From an uncultured Oscillospiraceae bacterium (GTDB lineage Bacteria; Bacillota_A; Clostridia; Oscillospirales; Oscillospiraceae): a stretch of DNA of 64,000 nt. The first letter of the stretch is position 1. Each line of letters begins with the position of its first letter. Under the pieces are notes generated by a model. It searched no databases and was not told where the DNA came from. It was given only the letters and a program-made list of their open reading frames with translations. Positions 51,347 to 59,709 of the stretch are shown one piece after another. The DNA lies in the NCBI GenBank assembly GCA_900754605.1, contig CAAEDK010000071.1, positions 18,863 to 82,862 on the forward strand. The letters run 5' to 3'. The translations under genes were made by a program, and so were the position numbers.

Positions 51347-52534
51347 ATGAACTATAAAGAACTGGCTGAACAGGCATTGGATTACATTGTGGAACAGCGC
51401 AGATGGTGCCACCAGAACCCGGAACTGAGCCTCGAGGAAGTCCAGACCACAGAGCATATTGCGGCAGAGCTTCAGAAAATGGGCTATACCGAGATCCAAC
51501 GCTTCCCGGACCATACCGGATTATGTGCGATGCTGCGGGGGGGAAAGGCCGAAAAGGCGTGCAGAACTGTGGCTCTCCGGGCGGATATTGATGCCTTGCC
51601 GGTAGAGGAAAAGACAGGCCTGCCCTTTGCAAGCCGAAATAAGGGCGTCATGCATGCCTGCGGCCATGACTGCCATATCTCCATGCTTCTCGGTGCGGCA
51701 AAGATGCTGATGGAGACGAAAGACGAATTGCAAGGCAACGTCAAACTGATTTTCCAGGCTGCGGAGGAGACCTGCCACGGTGCGGAATACTATGTTGAAG
51801 CGGGCATCCTTGATGGCGTGGATGCCATTATGGGCCAGCACGTGTGGGCGACACTGGAGGAGCCATACATCAATGTGCAGGCGGGGCCCCGCATGGCCAG
51901 TGTGGATAACTTTGTAATCAAGGTAGATGGCGTTTCCGCCCATGGGACACAGCCGCATCTGGGTGTGGACGCACTTTTGGCTGCCGCAGCGATTGTCAGC
52001 AATATCCAGTCATTTGTCTCCAGAACGAACGACCCCTTAAACCCGCTGGTAGTAAATATCGGAGAGATGCACGCCGGACAGCGGTATAATATTATTGCAA
52101 ACCATGCGGAACTGTTTGGAACCACCCGGACTTATAACGCAGAATTCCGTATGAAGATTGAAGCGGGGCTGCGGCGGATTGCTGAAAACACAGCCAAGGC
52201 TTTTGGCGCGACTGCCACGGTTGAATATGATTACTATGCAAACTCTCTTTATAACGATGATGAAGAGTTGAATAAAATCGCCCATGACGCAGCTGTGAAA
52301 CTCTATGGGGAAGCGTGTTTGAAAGAACTTCCCCAGATGATGGGCAGTGAGGATTTTGCTTTCTTTGCCGATAAGATTCCAGCGGTGTTCGGTTTTCTTG
52401 GAACGAGAAATGAGGAACTCGGTATGACGGTGGGGAACCACAACGACCGCTATACAGTCCATGAGCCGGTGCTGCAGAGGGGGGCCGCACTGTATGCGCA
52501 GTTTGCGGCAGACTATCTGGAGCGTGGCAAATAA
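51347..52534 (+). CDS. M20-family amidohydrolase, copy 3
   Basis: This 395-aa M20D protein has RRWCHQNPELSLEEVQTTEH, ADIDALPVEEKTGLPFAS, HACGHDCHISMLLGAAK, AAEETCHGAEYYVEAG and GSEDFAFFADKIP. It follows the desulfidase gene by 10 bp with AGGAGGAATGTT, so the two are cotranslated, making it the best candidate to supply the desulfidase with free amino acid. Metal-binding residues are intact. Confidence 0.9.
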   Translation: MNYKELAEQALDYIVEQRRWCHQNPELSLEEVQTTEHIAAELQKMGYTEIQRFPDHTGLCAMLRGGKAEKACRTVALRADIDALPVEEKTGLPFASRNKGVMHACGHDCHISMLLGAAKMLMETKDELQGNVKLIFQAAEETCHGAEYYVEAGILDGVDAIMGQHVWATLEEPYINVQAGPRMASVDNFVIKVDGVSAHGTQPHLGVDALLAAAAIVSNIQSFVSRTNDPLNPLVVNIGEMHAGQRYNIIANHAELFGTTRTYNAEFRMKIEAGLRRIAENTAKAFGATATVEYDYYANSLYNDDEELNKIAHDAAVKLYGEACLKELPQMMGSEDFAFFADKIPAVFGFLGTRNEELGMTVGNHNDRYTVHEPVLQRGAALYAQFAADYLERGK

Positions 52535-52612
52535 ACTGGCAGCTGATGAATTGCGCAGGGGACATTCCGGACTCAGAAAATGCCCGGAAAGGAATATCCG
52601 CTGTACAGTAGA

Positions 52613-52643
52613 GGCCGGCATTCCATCGACTGGAATGCCGGCC
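52613..52643 (+). terminator. Terminator after the third amidohydrolase gene
   Basis: A perfect 13-bp stem GGCCGGCATTCCA with loop TCGAC is followed by TATCATTTTG, a moderate U-tract. It would separate the amidohydrolase operon from the antiporter/macro-domain pair. Confidence 0.8.
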
Positions 52644-52802
52644 TATCATTTTGTCATTTCAATCAAATGGTGTTCTTAATATATTCCTTATCCCAGAGCC
52701 GGGAAACTAACACTATCTTCATCGGAAGTGCTCTATTATGACTTTAGCGGGCACCAGAAGCACTCCAATAAATGCGACTGTGGTAGAAACGAGGTTGTAC
52801 TC

Positions 52803-54197
52803 ATGGAATATGGAATATGGACACTGATCCCCGTCCTGTTCGTCATTGCCTTTGCGCTGAAAACAAAGCGGACTCTGGAACCGTTGATCTTTGGAACTCT
52901 GCTGACCTATGTGATTACCAGCGCTGCACGGATCCCGTCCGAGGGAGTGTATGCACTGTCTCACATCGCCACCGACTGGATGGATGCTTTTTTCCGCGTG
53001 GCGACAGATTATTCGCACCAATGGGTCTTTTTGGTGTGCGCGTTGTTCGGCAGCCTCATTACGCTGTTGGGAGAATCCCATGGAACACTGGGATTTACAA
53101 GGGCGCTTGGAAAGCTCTGCCGGGGGCCAAGGTCCACCATGATGGTCACCTGGATCATGGGGATTCTTATTTTTGTGGATGACTATTTGAATATCATGAC
53201 ACTGAGCACCTGCATGAAAAAACTGACCGACCAACGCCGTGTGCCCCGGGAGGCCCTGTCTTACATCATCGATTCCACCGGCGCGCCGGTGTGTGCCATT
53301 CTGCCGTTCTCTACCTGGGCAATCTTCTTTTCCGGGCTATTTTTCACGCAGCCGGGGATTGCGGAGCTGGGCTATGGAACGGCGATAGAGACATTCTATC
53401 ACGTGATCCCCTTTGCCTTTTACGCCATCGCAGCGGTTATCATCGTGCCGCTGTTTATCGTTGGCGTTGTTCCCAAGCTGGGGCGGATGCGGACCGCTTA
53501 CCGCCGCCTTCAGGAGACCGGCAAGGTCTATTCGCCGGAGAGCGCACCGCTCAACGAGGAGGATGAGTCGGAATTTCAGACACAGGGCAGCCTCATGGAC
53601 TTTATCCTGCCGGTGGGCGTGTTGATTATCTTGGCAATCATTTCCGGAGAGCTGTTTCTGGCCGTGGTTGCTGCGATTGCAGTGTGCTTTGTACTCTATA
53701 TTCCCAGAGGCAAAATGAGCTTTTCCAGGTTCTGTGATCTGGCGATGCACGGCTTTTGCAACATGATTCCCACGGTGGCCATCATCTTCTTTGCGTTTGT
53801 CATGCAGGAGGCAATGACCGATATCGGGATTGCCGATTACATCATTACCCTGGTGCAGCCCCATGTCAATGCCGTGATCTTCCCTCTGGTGACATTTCTG
53901 GTGGTGGCGATCCTGAATTTCAGTACAGGCAGCGTGTGGGGGATTCCGGCCATCGTTGCGCCAATCCTGCTGCCGCTGGCGGAGAGCATCGGCACAAATC
54001 TGCTCCTGGTCATGGGGGCGATTGTCTCGGGCGCCACGCTCGGCAGCCATGCCTGCTTCTATTCCGATGCCACGGTATTGACATCCAGCTGCTGTAAGAT
54101 CGAGAACATGGATCATGCGTTGTCTCAGATTCCGTATGCGCTGTGTGCCAGCGGAATTTCCGCTTTGGGGTATCTGGTATGCGGTGCTCTGCTGTAA
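52803..54197 (+). CDS. nhaC: NhaC-family Na+/H+ antiporter
   Basis: This 464-aa membrane protein has about eleven to twelve hydrophobic segments and family segments such as GILIFVDDYLNIMTLSTCMKK, DSTGAPVCAILPFSTWAIF, FSTGSVWGIPAIVAPILLPLAE and GATLGSHACFYSDATVLTSS. NhaC-type proteins exchange sodium for protons or, in some branches, amine or acid substrates. Coupling to the preceding catabolic cluster, such as exporting acid or ammonium or importing a substrate, is possible. The ATG at 52803 is chosen for the hydrophobic start MEYGIWTLIPVLF and an upstream GAGG; the frame is open further upstream to 52728. Confidence 0.85.
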   Translation: MEYGIWTLIPVLFVIAFALKTKRTLEPLIFGTLLTYVITSAARIPSEGVYALSHIATDWMDAFFRVATDYSHQWVFLVCALFGSLITLLGESHGTLGFTRALGKLCRGPRSTMMVTWIMGILIFVDDYLNIMTLSTCMKKLTDQRRVPREALSYIIDSTGAPVCAILPFSTWAIFFSGLFFTQPGIAELGYGTAIETFYHVIPFAFYAIAAVIIVPLFIVGVVPKLGRMRTAYRRLQETGKVYSPESAPLNEEDESEFQTQGSLMDFILPVGVLIILAIISGELFLAVVAAIAVCFVLYIPRGKMSFSRFCDLAMHGFCNMIPTVAIIFFAFVMQEAMTDIGIADYIITLVQPHVNAVIFPLVTFLVVAILNFSTGSVWGIPAIVAPILLPLAESIGTNLLLVMGAIVSGATLGSHACFYSDATVLTSSCCKIENMDHALSQIPYALCASGISALGYLVCGALL

Positions 54198-54210
54198 AGG
54201 AGGAAGACCT

Positions 54211-54747
54211 ATGCCGTATCATCTTTGGATGGGAAATGTCGTAAATATTGCCACGGATGCCATTGTAAATGCTGCAAACACAGAACTGAAGCGTACGCCG
54301 GGGATCTGTGAGGCAATTTTCGCCGCAGCGGATAGTGCAAAGCTGGAGGAGGCTTGCCGACGTCATGGCCATTGTCCTATCGGACATTCTGTGATGACGC
54401 CGTCCTTTGGGCTGCCGGCCCGCTATATTATTCACGTGGCCGGACCTGGCTGGTTTGGAGGCGCGGAGCGAGAGCGGTTACTGCTGGCAGACTGCTACCG
54501 CCGCGCCATGACAAGGGCAGTGACCAGCGGATGCAAAAGCATTGCGTTTCCACTTATTTTTTCGGGAGAATATCACATCCCACGAGAAGAAGCAATCTAT
54601 ATTGCCGGCCAAGCGATTACGGACTTTATACGCCGGAGTCCTGCCTTGGATGTGGTTTTGGTCCTTTACAAGCCGGGAATCTATCTGATGGCCAAACGGA
54701 TTTTGGGATGGGACGATACACACAGTTATGAAACGAGCGCCAAATGA
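54211..54747 (+). CDS. Macro-domain protein (ADP-ribose / O-acetyl-ADP-ribose binding)
   Basis: This 178-aa single macro domain has DAIVNAANTELKRTPGICEAIF, the ligand loop, then FGLPARYIIHVAGPGWFGG and AFPLIFSGEYHIPREEAIYIA. Macro domains bind ADP-ribose, and many remove it from proteins or nucleic acids or deacetylate O-acetyl-ADP-ribose. The usual GGGVDGAI loop is replaced by RTPGICEAI, as in a firmicute subgroup, so activity is uncertain. It begins 13 bp after the antiporter gene with AGGAGG, and its stop lies inside a terminator stem. Confidence 0.9.
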   Translation: MPYHLWMGNVVNIATDAIVNAANTELKRTPGICEAIFAAADSAKLEEACRRHGHCPIGHSVMTPSFGLPARYIIHVAGPGWFGGAERERLLLADCYRRAMTRAVTSGCKSIAFPLIFSGEYHIPREEAIYIAGQAITDFIRRSPALDVVLVLYKPGIYLMAKRILGWDDTHSYETSAK

Positions 54748-54762
54748 TTCTGGCGCTCGTTT
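54731..54762 (+). terminator. Terminator overlapping the end of the macro-domain gene
   Basis: AAACGAGCGCCA pairs with TGGCGCTCGTTT around an 8-nt loop. The gene's stop codon lies within the hairpin. Confidence 0.85.
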
Positions 54763-54909
54763 TCCTGCTGGTGGGAGCGCCCCAATTCTATCTTCCGATC
54801 ATGACGCCATTATTCACGGTTTGGTAGTATTACGCGTGATACGATAACGGGACAAGGTATTGATTCTATGACGAGTTGTGGGAGGGTGAGTACATAGGGG
54901 GCAGACAGA

Positions 54910-55675
54910 CAATGAATGCGCGAATTTCCCATACGATCCGGAAGCGGAGGCCCCTCCGGGGAGGCTAAAAATCCCTTTTGGCTATGCGGCCGCGTGAGCA
55001 AAACGTATGCCCTGTCGTAAGCGGCGCATCAGGCGCAGAAAGAGGGCGCTGATCTGGTGGTGGGCTATGTGGAGCCGCATGTAAGACCGGATACATTGTT
55101 CCTGCTGAACGGACGGGAGGTCTTGCTGAATAAGAAAAACGAATACCGCGGCACTCAACTCCGGGAGGGTTGATATTGACCAGATTCCAACTGTCCTGGT
55201 GGATGAAGCGGCGCACAACAACACCCAGGGGTGCCGGCATACCAAGCATCGGGATGTGGAGAGGCTTCTTCGGGTGGGAAAAGTCTGTCGGAAACGCCAG
55301 ACCAAACAGGCCCTGCAAGATTTCTTTACCACAGGGAATATAAAGCAACTGCGCTGCAATCTGCACTTGGCGGAGCAGCAGGGGGCGCAGATTTCCATGG
55401 TGTACGGGACGGCTCCTGCGGTGCAGATCGCGGAATACGCAAGGGTCAGCGGCGTGGCAAAGATCGTCATGGGCCGCATCAATCATAAGTCAGGAGCCCA
55501 TCACGGGGAAAACAGCCCGGCAGACCAACTGACGGATCTGGAGGTGTACATCCTTCCGAACTGTCAGCATTTATTAAGAGGCCGATTGGAGAATTGCGTG
55601 TGCCGGAAGCACATTTTTCCTGGAGAGATGCGGGCATCATGCGGGCTTCGCTGCTGCTATCCGCAGGAAACTTGA
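54910..55675 (+). pseudogene. kdpD: Remnant of a KdpD-type potassium sensor kinase N-terminus
   Basis: Scattered frames read in order as KdpD: DPEAEAPPGRLKIPFGYAAA, then KTYALS-stop-AAHQAQKEGADLVVGYVEPH, NKKNEYRGTQLRE, IPTVLVDEAAHNNTQGCRH, and a universal-stress-like part NLHLAEQQGAQISMVYGT and AEYARVSGVAKIVMGR. The P-loop (normally GVGKT) is destroyed, and stops and frameshifts break the gene; nothing of the membrane or kinase part remains. No kdpFABC genes are nearby. It shows a lost potassium-sensing locus. Confidence 0.85.
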
Positions 55676-55719
55676 TGTGCGAAGCCCAAAACAGATGCGC
55701 ACTGTCCGTTGAGAAGCAA

Positions 55720-55753
55720 AAAGCACCTGAAATCTTTAGATTTCAGGTGCTTT
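55720..55753. terminator. Perfect hairpin after the kdpD remnant
   Basis: A perfect 15-bp stem AAAGCACCTGAAATC with loop TTTA is flanked by A and T runs. It resembles the hairpin at 43941-43974 (CACCTGAAATC core). It may end transcripts from either side. Confidence 0.75.
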
Positions 55754-56036
55754 CCTGCTGTAAGTGGCGCACAGATTACAGGGCTGTATGGAGAGGCAAC
55801 GGGAATCGCGTTTGCAGAGACGCTGATATCTTCAAACGTTGTACGCAGACTGCCCCGCCACGTGTCGGTGGCAGGCTTCCGGACGGCGGTTCCCTCCGCA
55901 GAGCGTCTTCCGCCCAAAAGCTGAGCCCCAGGGGGCGGCGCACGGAAAGGCAGCTTGCCCACAGCCAGGGGCATGAAAATAACTGCCGCGAGGCGTTTCC
56001 GCCGATCCCGTCTGACAAAAGACGTCAGTTTGTATC
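55754..56036. other. Intergenic stretch downstream of the histidine kinase gene
   Basis: I see no supportable gene in these 283 bp. Short open frames exist on both strands but none has a ribosome site or recognisable motif. Confidence 0.5.
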
Positions 56037-57182
56037 TCAATCCGGCGGAGGATCCTTTTCGCATGGCAGCTTCAGGACGAATCGGCTTCCCGCTCCCCGG
56101 GATTTTTCCACATAAACAGCGCCGCCGTGGAACTCCGCGATGGCCCGCACCAGTGCCAGTCCAAGTCCGGCACCGCCCAGCTGTCGGGAGCGGGAATCAT
56201 CCACCCGGAAAAAGGGCTCGAAAATCCGCTGGCGGAGCGATTCCGGGATGCCGGGTCCCTGGTCGGCAACCACGATTTGGAACCATTCCCCATCCCGGTG
56301 GCCCGCGATGTGTACAACGCTGCCGGCCGGGCTGTACTTGACGGCATTTTCCACCAGATTGCATACCGCCTGCCGGAGCAGCTCTGCATTTCCGGCCAGG
56401 GTACAGGGCGCGGCATCCACCAAAATGGTGATGCTCCGCGCTTCCGCCTGGGGGGCGGCCTGGTCCGCGGCGCTCCGGATCAGCTGGCCGGAGGAGAGCC
56501 GCTCTCCGCGGGATGCCCGCTCCAGATTGGTCAGCTCCAAGAGTTCGCTCACCATGGCGGACAAGCGGTCCACCTCCCCCTCGACGATCTGGAGCAGCTC
56601 CAGTGTGGCCTGGGGGCGGAAGTCCTGCTTTTTGCGGAACAGGCCGATTCGGGTCTTCAGGACTGCCAGCGGTGTGCGGAATTCATGGGCCGCGTTGCGG
56701 GAGAAGTTCCTCTGCATGACGAAGACCTGGTTCAGCCGCTGGGACATCTGATTGAACGCCAGGGCCAGTGCGGCCGCCTCATCCCCGCTGTCGGGGATCT
56801 CAACGGGCTGCGCCAGATCCGCAGCCGTCCGCTCCCGGATCTGGCAAGTGAGTGTGTCCAACGGAGCAAGGGCTTTTCCAACCAGCCGGTATATGAGGAA
56901 CAGGCCCAACGCCAGGATGGCAACCATGGCCAGCAGGCTCTGCATGTGGAACGCCCCCTGAGCCTGCTGGATCGTATCGCTGATATGCAGTTCCGCCATG
57001 GGCAGGCTGACACTGTCTTCCAGCTCTGCGCGCTGCGCCGGAAGAAGCGGCACCGCCTGAATGGCGTCGGCCATCCGGATGGCCGAAAAATTGTTAGTCA
57101 CAGTGAGCAGGAGGCAGCAGAGCGTCAGCAGGGCTGCGCAGAGCAGAGTGACCCGCAGGCGCAGGGACATCGGTTTCCTCAT
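56037..57182 (-). CDS. Two-component sensor histidine kinase
   Basis: This 381-aa membrane kinase has one membrane segment at about residues 8-28, a short extracytoplasmic loop of roughly 50 residues, a second segment at about 80-100, a HAMP-like linker, the phosphoacceptor box NAAHEFRTPLAVLKTRI and an ATPase domain with NLVENAVKYSP, DQGPGIPESL, FEPFFR and GGAGLGLALVRAIAE. The HEFRTPL variant replaces the more common HELRTPL. Its start overlaps the response-regulator stop by 4 bp. The small sensor loop suggests detection of a membrane or redox signal, and the divergent redox operon is the probable target. Confidence 0.93.
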   Translation of the reverse strand: MRKPMSLRLRVTLLCAALLTLCCLLLTVTNNFSAIRMADAIQAVPLLPAQRAELEDSVSLPMAELHISDTIQQAQGAFHMQSLLAMVAILALGLFLIYRLVGKALAPLDTLTCQIRERTAADLAQPVEIPDSGDEAAALALAFNQMSQRLNQVFVMQRNFSRNAAHEFRTPLAVLKTRIGLFRKKQDFRPQATLELLQIVEGEVDRLSAMVSELLELTNLERASRGERLSSGQLIRSAADQAAPQAEARSITILVDAAPCTLAGNAELLRQAVCNLVENAVKYSPAGSVVHIAGHRDGEWFQIVVADQGPGIPESLRQRIFEPFFRVDDSRSRQLGGAGLGLALVRAIAEFHGGAVYVEKSRGAGSRFVLKLPCEKDPPPD

Positions 57183-57859
57183 GCCGTCTCCTCTCCGGCC
57201 AGGCGATAGCCCCGACCTACCTTGGTCTGGATCGGATCATGGCCCAGCCGCTTCCGCAGTTTTTTCCGGAGCGAGGAGATGTGCATCCGCACGGCGTTGC
57301 TGAAGGGGTTGGCATCCGCCTCCCAGATATGCTCCATCAGCTCCTCCTGGCTGATCCAGCATCCCCGGTGAAGCATCAGATGCTCCAGGATGGCAAATTC
57401 CCGGGGCGTCAGGGGAAGGGGTTCCCCACGGCCGGAGACCTCCCGGGTCACGGTGTTTAGGGTCAGCGCGCCCACCTGTACAAGGGACTCCCGCTGACGA
57501 AATTCCCGGCGCAGCAGCGTCCGCACCCGGGCCTCCAATTCCTCCAGGGCGAACGGCTTGGTCAGGTAATCGTCCGCGCCCAGATCCAGCCCTGCCACCT
57601 TGTCTGAGAGCTGTGACCGGGCGGAAAGAATCAGCACCCGCAGCTCCGGCTGTTCCGTCCGGATGTGCCGGAGCAGCTCCAGCCCATCCATGCCTGGCAG
57701 GTTCAGATCCAGGACCACCAGATCATAGGGTTCCACAAACAGCCGCTCACAGGCCGCAGCGCCATTGTAGCAGCAATCCACCGTGTATTTTTCCAGTCTC
57801 AGATCCTCCGCGATCCCGTCGCACAGGAGACGCTCATCCTCCACCACCAAAATCCGCAT
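57179..57859 (-). CDS. OmpR/PhoB-type response regulator
   Basis: This 226-aa regulator has the receiver start MRILVVEDERLLCDGIAEDL with its acidic pocket, the phosphorylated Asp in YDLVVLDLNLPGMDG, the switch and Lys in ILSARSQ and DDYLTKPFALEELEARV, and a C-terminal winged helix with LTPREFAILEHLMLHRG and RMHISSLRKKLRKRLG. The ATG at 57859 is chosen as the family's normal start; the frame is open to 57901. It is encoded before the kinase in one operon and transcribed away from the redox operon, with which it shares a promoter region containing inverted repeats. Confidence 0.94.
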   Translation of the reverse strand: MRILVVEDERLLCDGIAEDLRLEKYTVDCCYNGAAACERLFVEPYDLVVLDLNLPGMDGLELLRHIRTEQPELRVLILSARSQLSDKVAGLDLGADDYLTKPFALEELEARVRTLLRREFRQRESLVQVGALTLNTVTREVSGRGEPLPLTPREFAILEHLMLHRGCWISQEELMEHIWEADANPFSNAVRMHISSLRKKLRKRLGHDPIQTKVGRGYRLAGEETA

Positions 57860-57908
57860 CCCACTCACCGCCCTTTTCCATGTGCGGCTATTATAGCACA
57901 TCCAGATA

Positions 57909-57961
57909 AAATTTCCATCAAGACCGCCTTGACAGGAAATTTACGTTTTCCATGCTACAAT
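57909..57961 (+). promoter_or_regulatory. Divergent regulatory region with nested inverted repeats
   Basis: AAATTTCC (57909-57916) and GGAAATTT (57935-57942) form an outer inverted repeat, and TCAAG (57918-57922) and CTTGA (57928-57932) an inner one. The plus-strand -35 TTGACA (57929-57934) is inside it, and TACAAT (57956-57961) is a -10 candidate 21 bp away, an overlong spacing that usually requires an activator. A TATAAT on the minus strand near 57890-57895 would serve the response-regulator gene. Confidence 0.55.
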
Positions 57962-58006
57962 GCCTCCTGTCCAAAATCCGCCGCAGGTGCGGCAAGGAGG
58001 TTTTTT

Positions 58007-58717
58007 ATGAAGCGATGCAAGAACAAACGGAAGCTGGCCGTGCTGGGTCTGGCCGCTGCCATGGCCCTGTCCCTGGCGGCCTGCGGAGAGAAGCGGCCCA
58101 GTCAGGAGGACGTGGAACAATCCATCGAGGCTGGTACGCTTACCATCGAGGACGCCCTGGATAAGGGCTGGGTCGATCAGGCGTGGGTGGATGCCTATTA
58201 TGAGGAGAACAGCGTTCCCGCCGCCAGCAAAACAGAGAGCAACATGGTGGGCGACTTTGCCACGACCACCCTGTCCGGAGAGGCGTTTACCCGGGAACAG
58301 CTGGGGGATGTGGTGTTCTTTGCCTTCCTGGACCCGGAAGCGGAGGGGACGCAGGTCTTCTATAACGCACTGGCGGAGGGATATGGGGGCGTTGCGGAGA
58401 ATGGGGCGGAAATCCTGGCCTGCACCAAAAGCGGAACCTGCAGCGAGATGTTTGCCGATGCACCCTTCCCCGTCATCCTCTACAACGACTCTCTGGCAGC
58501 AGCTGTGGGCAGCAACAGAAGCATGGTGGAGGACGGGGAGATGCCAAACGTCGCCTCCTGGTATGTGAACGGAACATTCCTCTCTGCATGGTATTCCGCC
58601 GTGGACGCAGAGGAGCTGCCTGCGTCCGCGGCCGCCTTTGTGGAGATGAGCCGGAACGCCGCGTTCCAGTCTGGGACGGCGGCAGAGGGCGGCGCCGCTA
58701 TGGCGGCTATGGGCTGA
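58007..58717 (+). CDS. Redox-operon lipoprotein (possible thioredoxin-like fold)
   Basis: This 236-aa protein has a lipoprotein signal peptide (KRKLAVLGLAAAMALSLAAC, lipobox LAAC). The mature part begins with a charged segment (EDVEQSIEAGTLTIEDALDKGW). It is followed by a region whose pattern GDVVFFAFLDPEAEGTQ, then LACTKSGTCSEMF (C-x5-C), FPVILYND and WYVNGTFLSAWYSA suggests a diverged thioredoxin-like fold. I cannot assign it to a named family. AAGGAGG precedes the ATG at 58007. It is the first gene of the redox operon and should be anchored on the outer face of the membrane. Confidence 0.65.
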   Translation: MKRCKNKRKLAVLGLAAAMALSLAACGEKRPSQEDVEQSIEAGTLTIEDALDKGWVDQAWVDAYYEENSVPAASKTESNMVGDFATTTLSGEAFTREQLGDVVFFAFLDPEAEGTQVFYNALAEGYGGVAENGAEILACTKSGTCSEMFADAPFPVILYNDSLAAAVGSNRSMVEDGEMPNVASWYVNGTFLSAWYSAVDAEELPASAAAFVEMSRNAAFQSGTAAEGGAAMAAMG

Positions 58718-58718
58718 T

Positions 58719-58850
58719 ATGAGAAAGATCACGTTCTGTTGTCTGGCAGCCGCCCTGCTGATGATTGGACTGGGGCTGTGGCGCGGGGAAGCGGACATGG
58801 TCCTGCACAAGGGCGTCAACCTGTGTTTGGAGTGTGTGGGCATTGGCTGA
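58719..58850 (+). CDS. 43-aa CXXC membrane protein (CD1871A-like)
   Basis: This tiny protein (MRKITFCCLAAALLMIGLGL, then WRGEADMVLHKGVNLCLECVGIG) has one membrane segment and a C-terminal CLEC motif. It fits the short CD1871A family of clostridia, found next to NapH-like ferredoxin proteins. The start lies 1 bp after the lipoprotein stop and the end overlaps the next gene, so it is translated as part of the operon. The CXXC could take part in thiol-disulfide or electron transfer across the membrane. The function of the family is unknown. Confidence 0.8.
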   Translation: MRKITFCCLAAALLMIGLGLWRGEADMVLHKGVNLCLECVGIG

Positions 58851-59709
58851 AAACAAGCATCGCTGGAAGATCCAGCTGGGGGCCGCGCTGGCTTCCAACC
58901 CCTTTTTGATGAACTTCCTGCATGGAAGGATCTCCAGGACCGGCCTGAAGGCCGTCTGCGTCCCCGGGCTGAATTGCTACTCCTGTCCGGCCGCGGCAGC
59001 TTCGTGCCCCATCGGGGCGCTTCAGGCGGTGATCGGCTCCTCCAAGTTCCAGTTTGCATGGTATGTGGTGGGATTCCTCATTTTCGCAGGCGCGCTGCTG
59101 GGGCGGGTGGTGTGCGGCTTTCTGTGCCCGTTCGGATGGTTCCAGGAGCTGCTTCACAAAATCCCTGCAAAAAAGTTCAGCACCAGGAGGGTCCGCATCT
59201 TGACCTATCTGAAATACGGGATTCTGGCGCTCTTCGTCATTGTCCTGCCTATGACGGTGGTCAACGAGGTGGGAATGGGCGACCCGTTCTTCTGCAAGTA
59301 TATCTGCCCCGCCGGCATCCTGGAGGGCGGCATCCCGCTGGCGCTGGCCGATGCCGGCATCCGGGCCGGCCTGGGCGGACTATTTACCTGGAAGAGCTGC
59401 ATCCTGCTGGGGACAGCTCTGCTGGCGGTGTTTTTCTACCGGCCTTTCTGCAAGTGGCTGTGCCCGCTGGGGGCCTTTTACGGGCTGTGCAACAGAATTT
59501 CCATCTGCCGCCTGCAGGTGGACTCGGGCCGGTGCACCGCCTGCGGGGCGTGCAGTCGTGCGTGCAGAATGGATGTGGATGTGTTCAGGACGCCCAACCA
59601 TGCTGAGTGCATCCGCTGCGGGGACTGTGCGGCTGCCTGCCCCCATGGGGCCATCACCAGAGTATTTTCGATCAAAAGAATACAAGAGAAGAAGGAGACT
59701 GCCACATGA
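58843..59709 (+). CDS. NapH/CcoG-like membrane polyferredoxin
   Basis: This protein of about 288 aa has about four to five membrane segments with several cysteine motifs: CVPGLNCYSCPAAAASCPIG, VCGFLCPFGWFQ, FCKYICPAGILEGG and FCKWLCPLGAFYGLCN. At the C-terminus are two ferredoxin 4Fe-4S motifs, CTACGACSRACRMDVD and CIRCGDCAAACPHGA. The family passes electrons from the cytoplasm or quinones to partners at the outer face. The TTG at 58843 is the likely start (TTTGGAG upstream, overlapping the CXXC gene); a GTG at 58834 is possible. Its end overlaps the TlpA-like gene by 4 bp. Confidence 0.88.
   Translation: MAENKHRWKIQLGAALASNPFLMNFLHGRISRTGLKAVCVPGLNCYSCPAAAASCPIGALQAVIGSSKFQFAWYVVGFLIFAGALLGRVVCGFLCPFGWFQELLHKIPAKKFSTRRVRILTYLKYGILALFVIVLPMTVVNEVGMGDPFFCKYICPAGILEGGIPLALADAGIRAGLGGLFTWKSCILLGTALLAVFFYRPFCKWLCPLGAFYGLCNRISICRLQVDSGRCTACGACSRACRMDVDVFRTPNHAECIRCGDCAAACPHGAITRVFSIKRIQEKKETAT

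Noticed and set aside
55754..56036. A small gene after the histidine kinase (several overlapping short frames)
   Set aside because: Frames on both strands overlap, lack ribosome sites and show no motif; none can be preferred.
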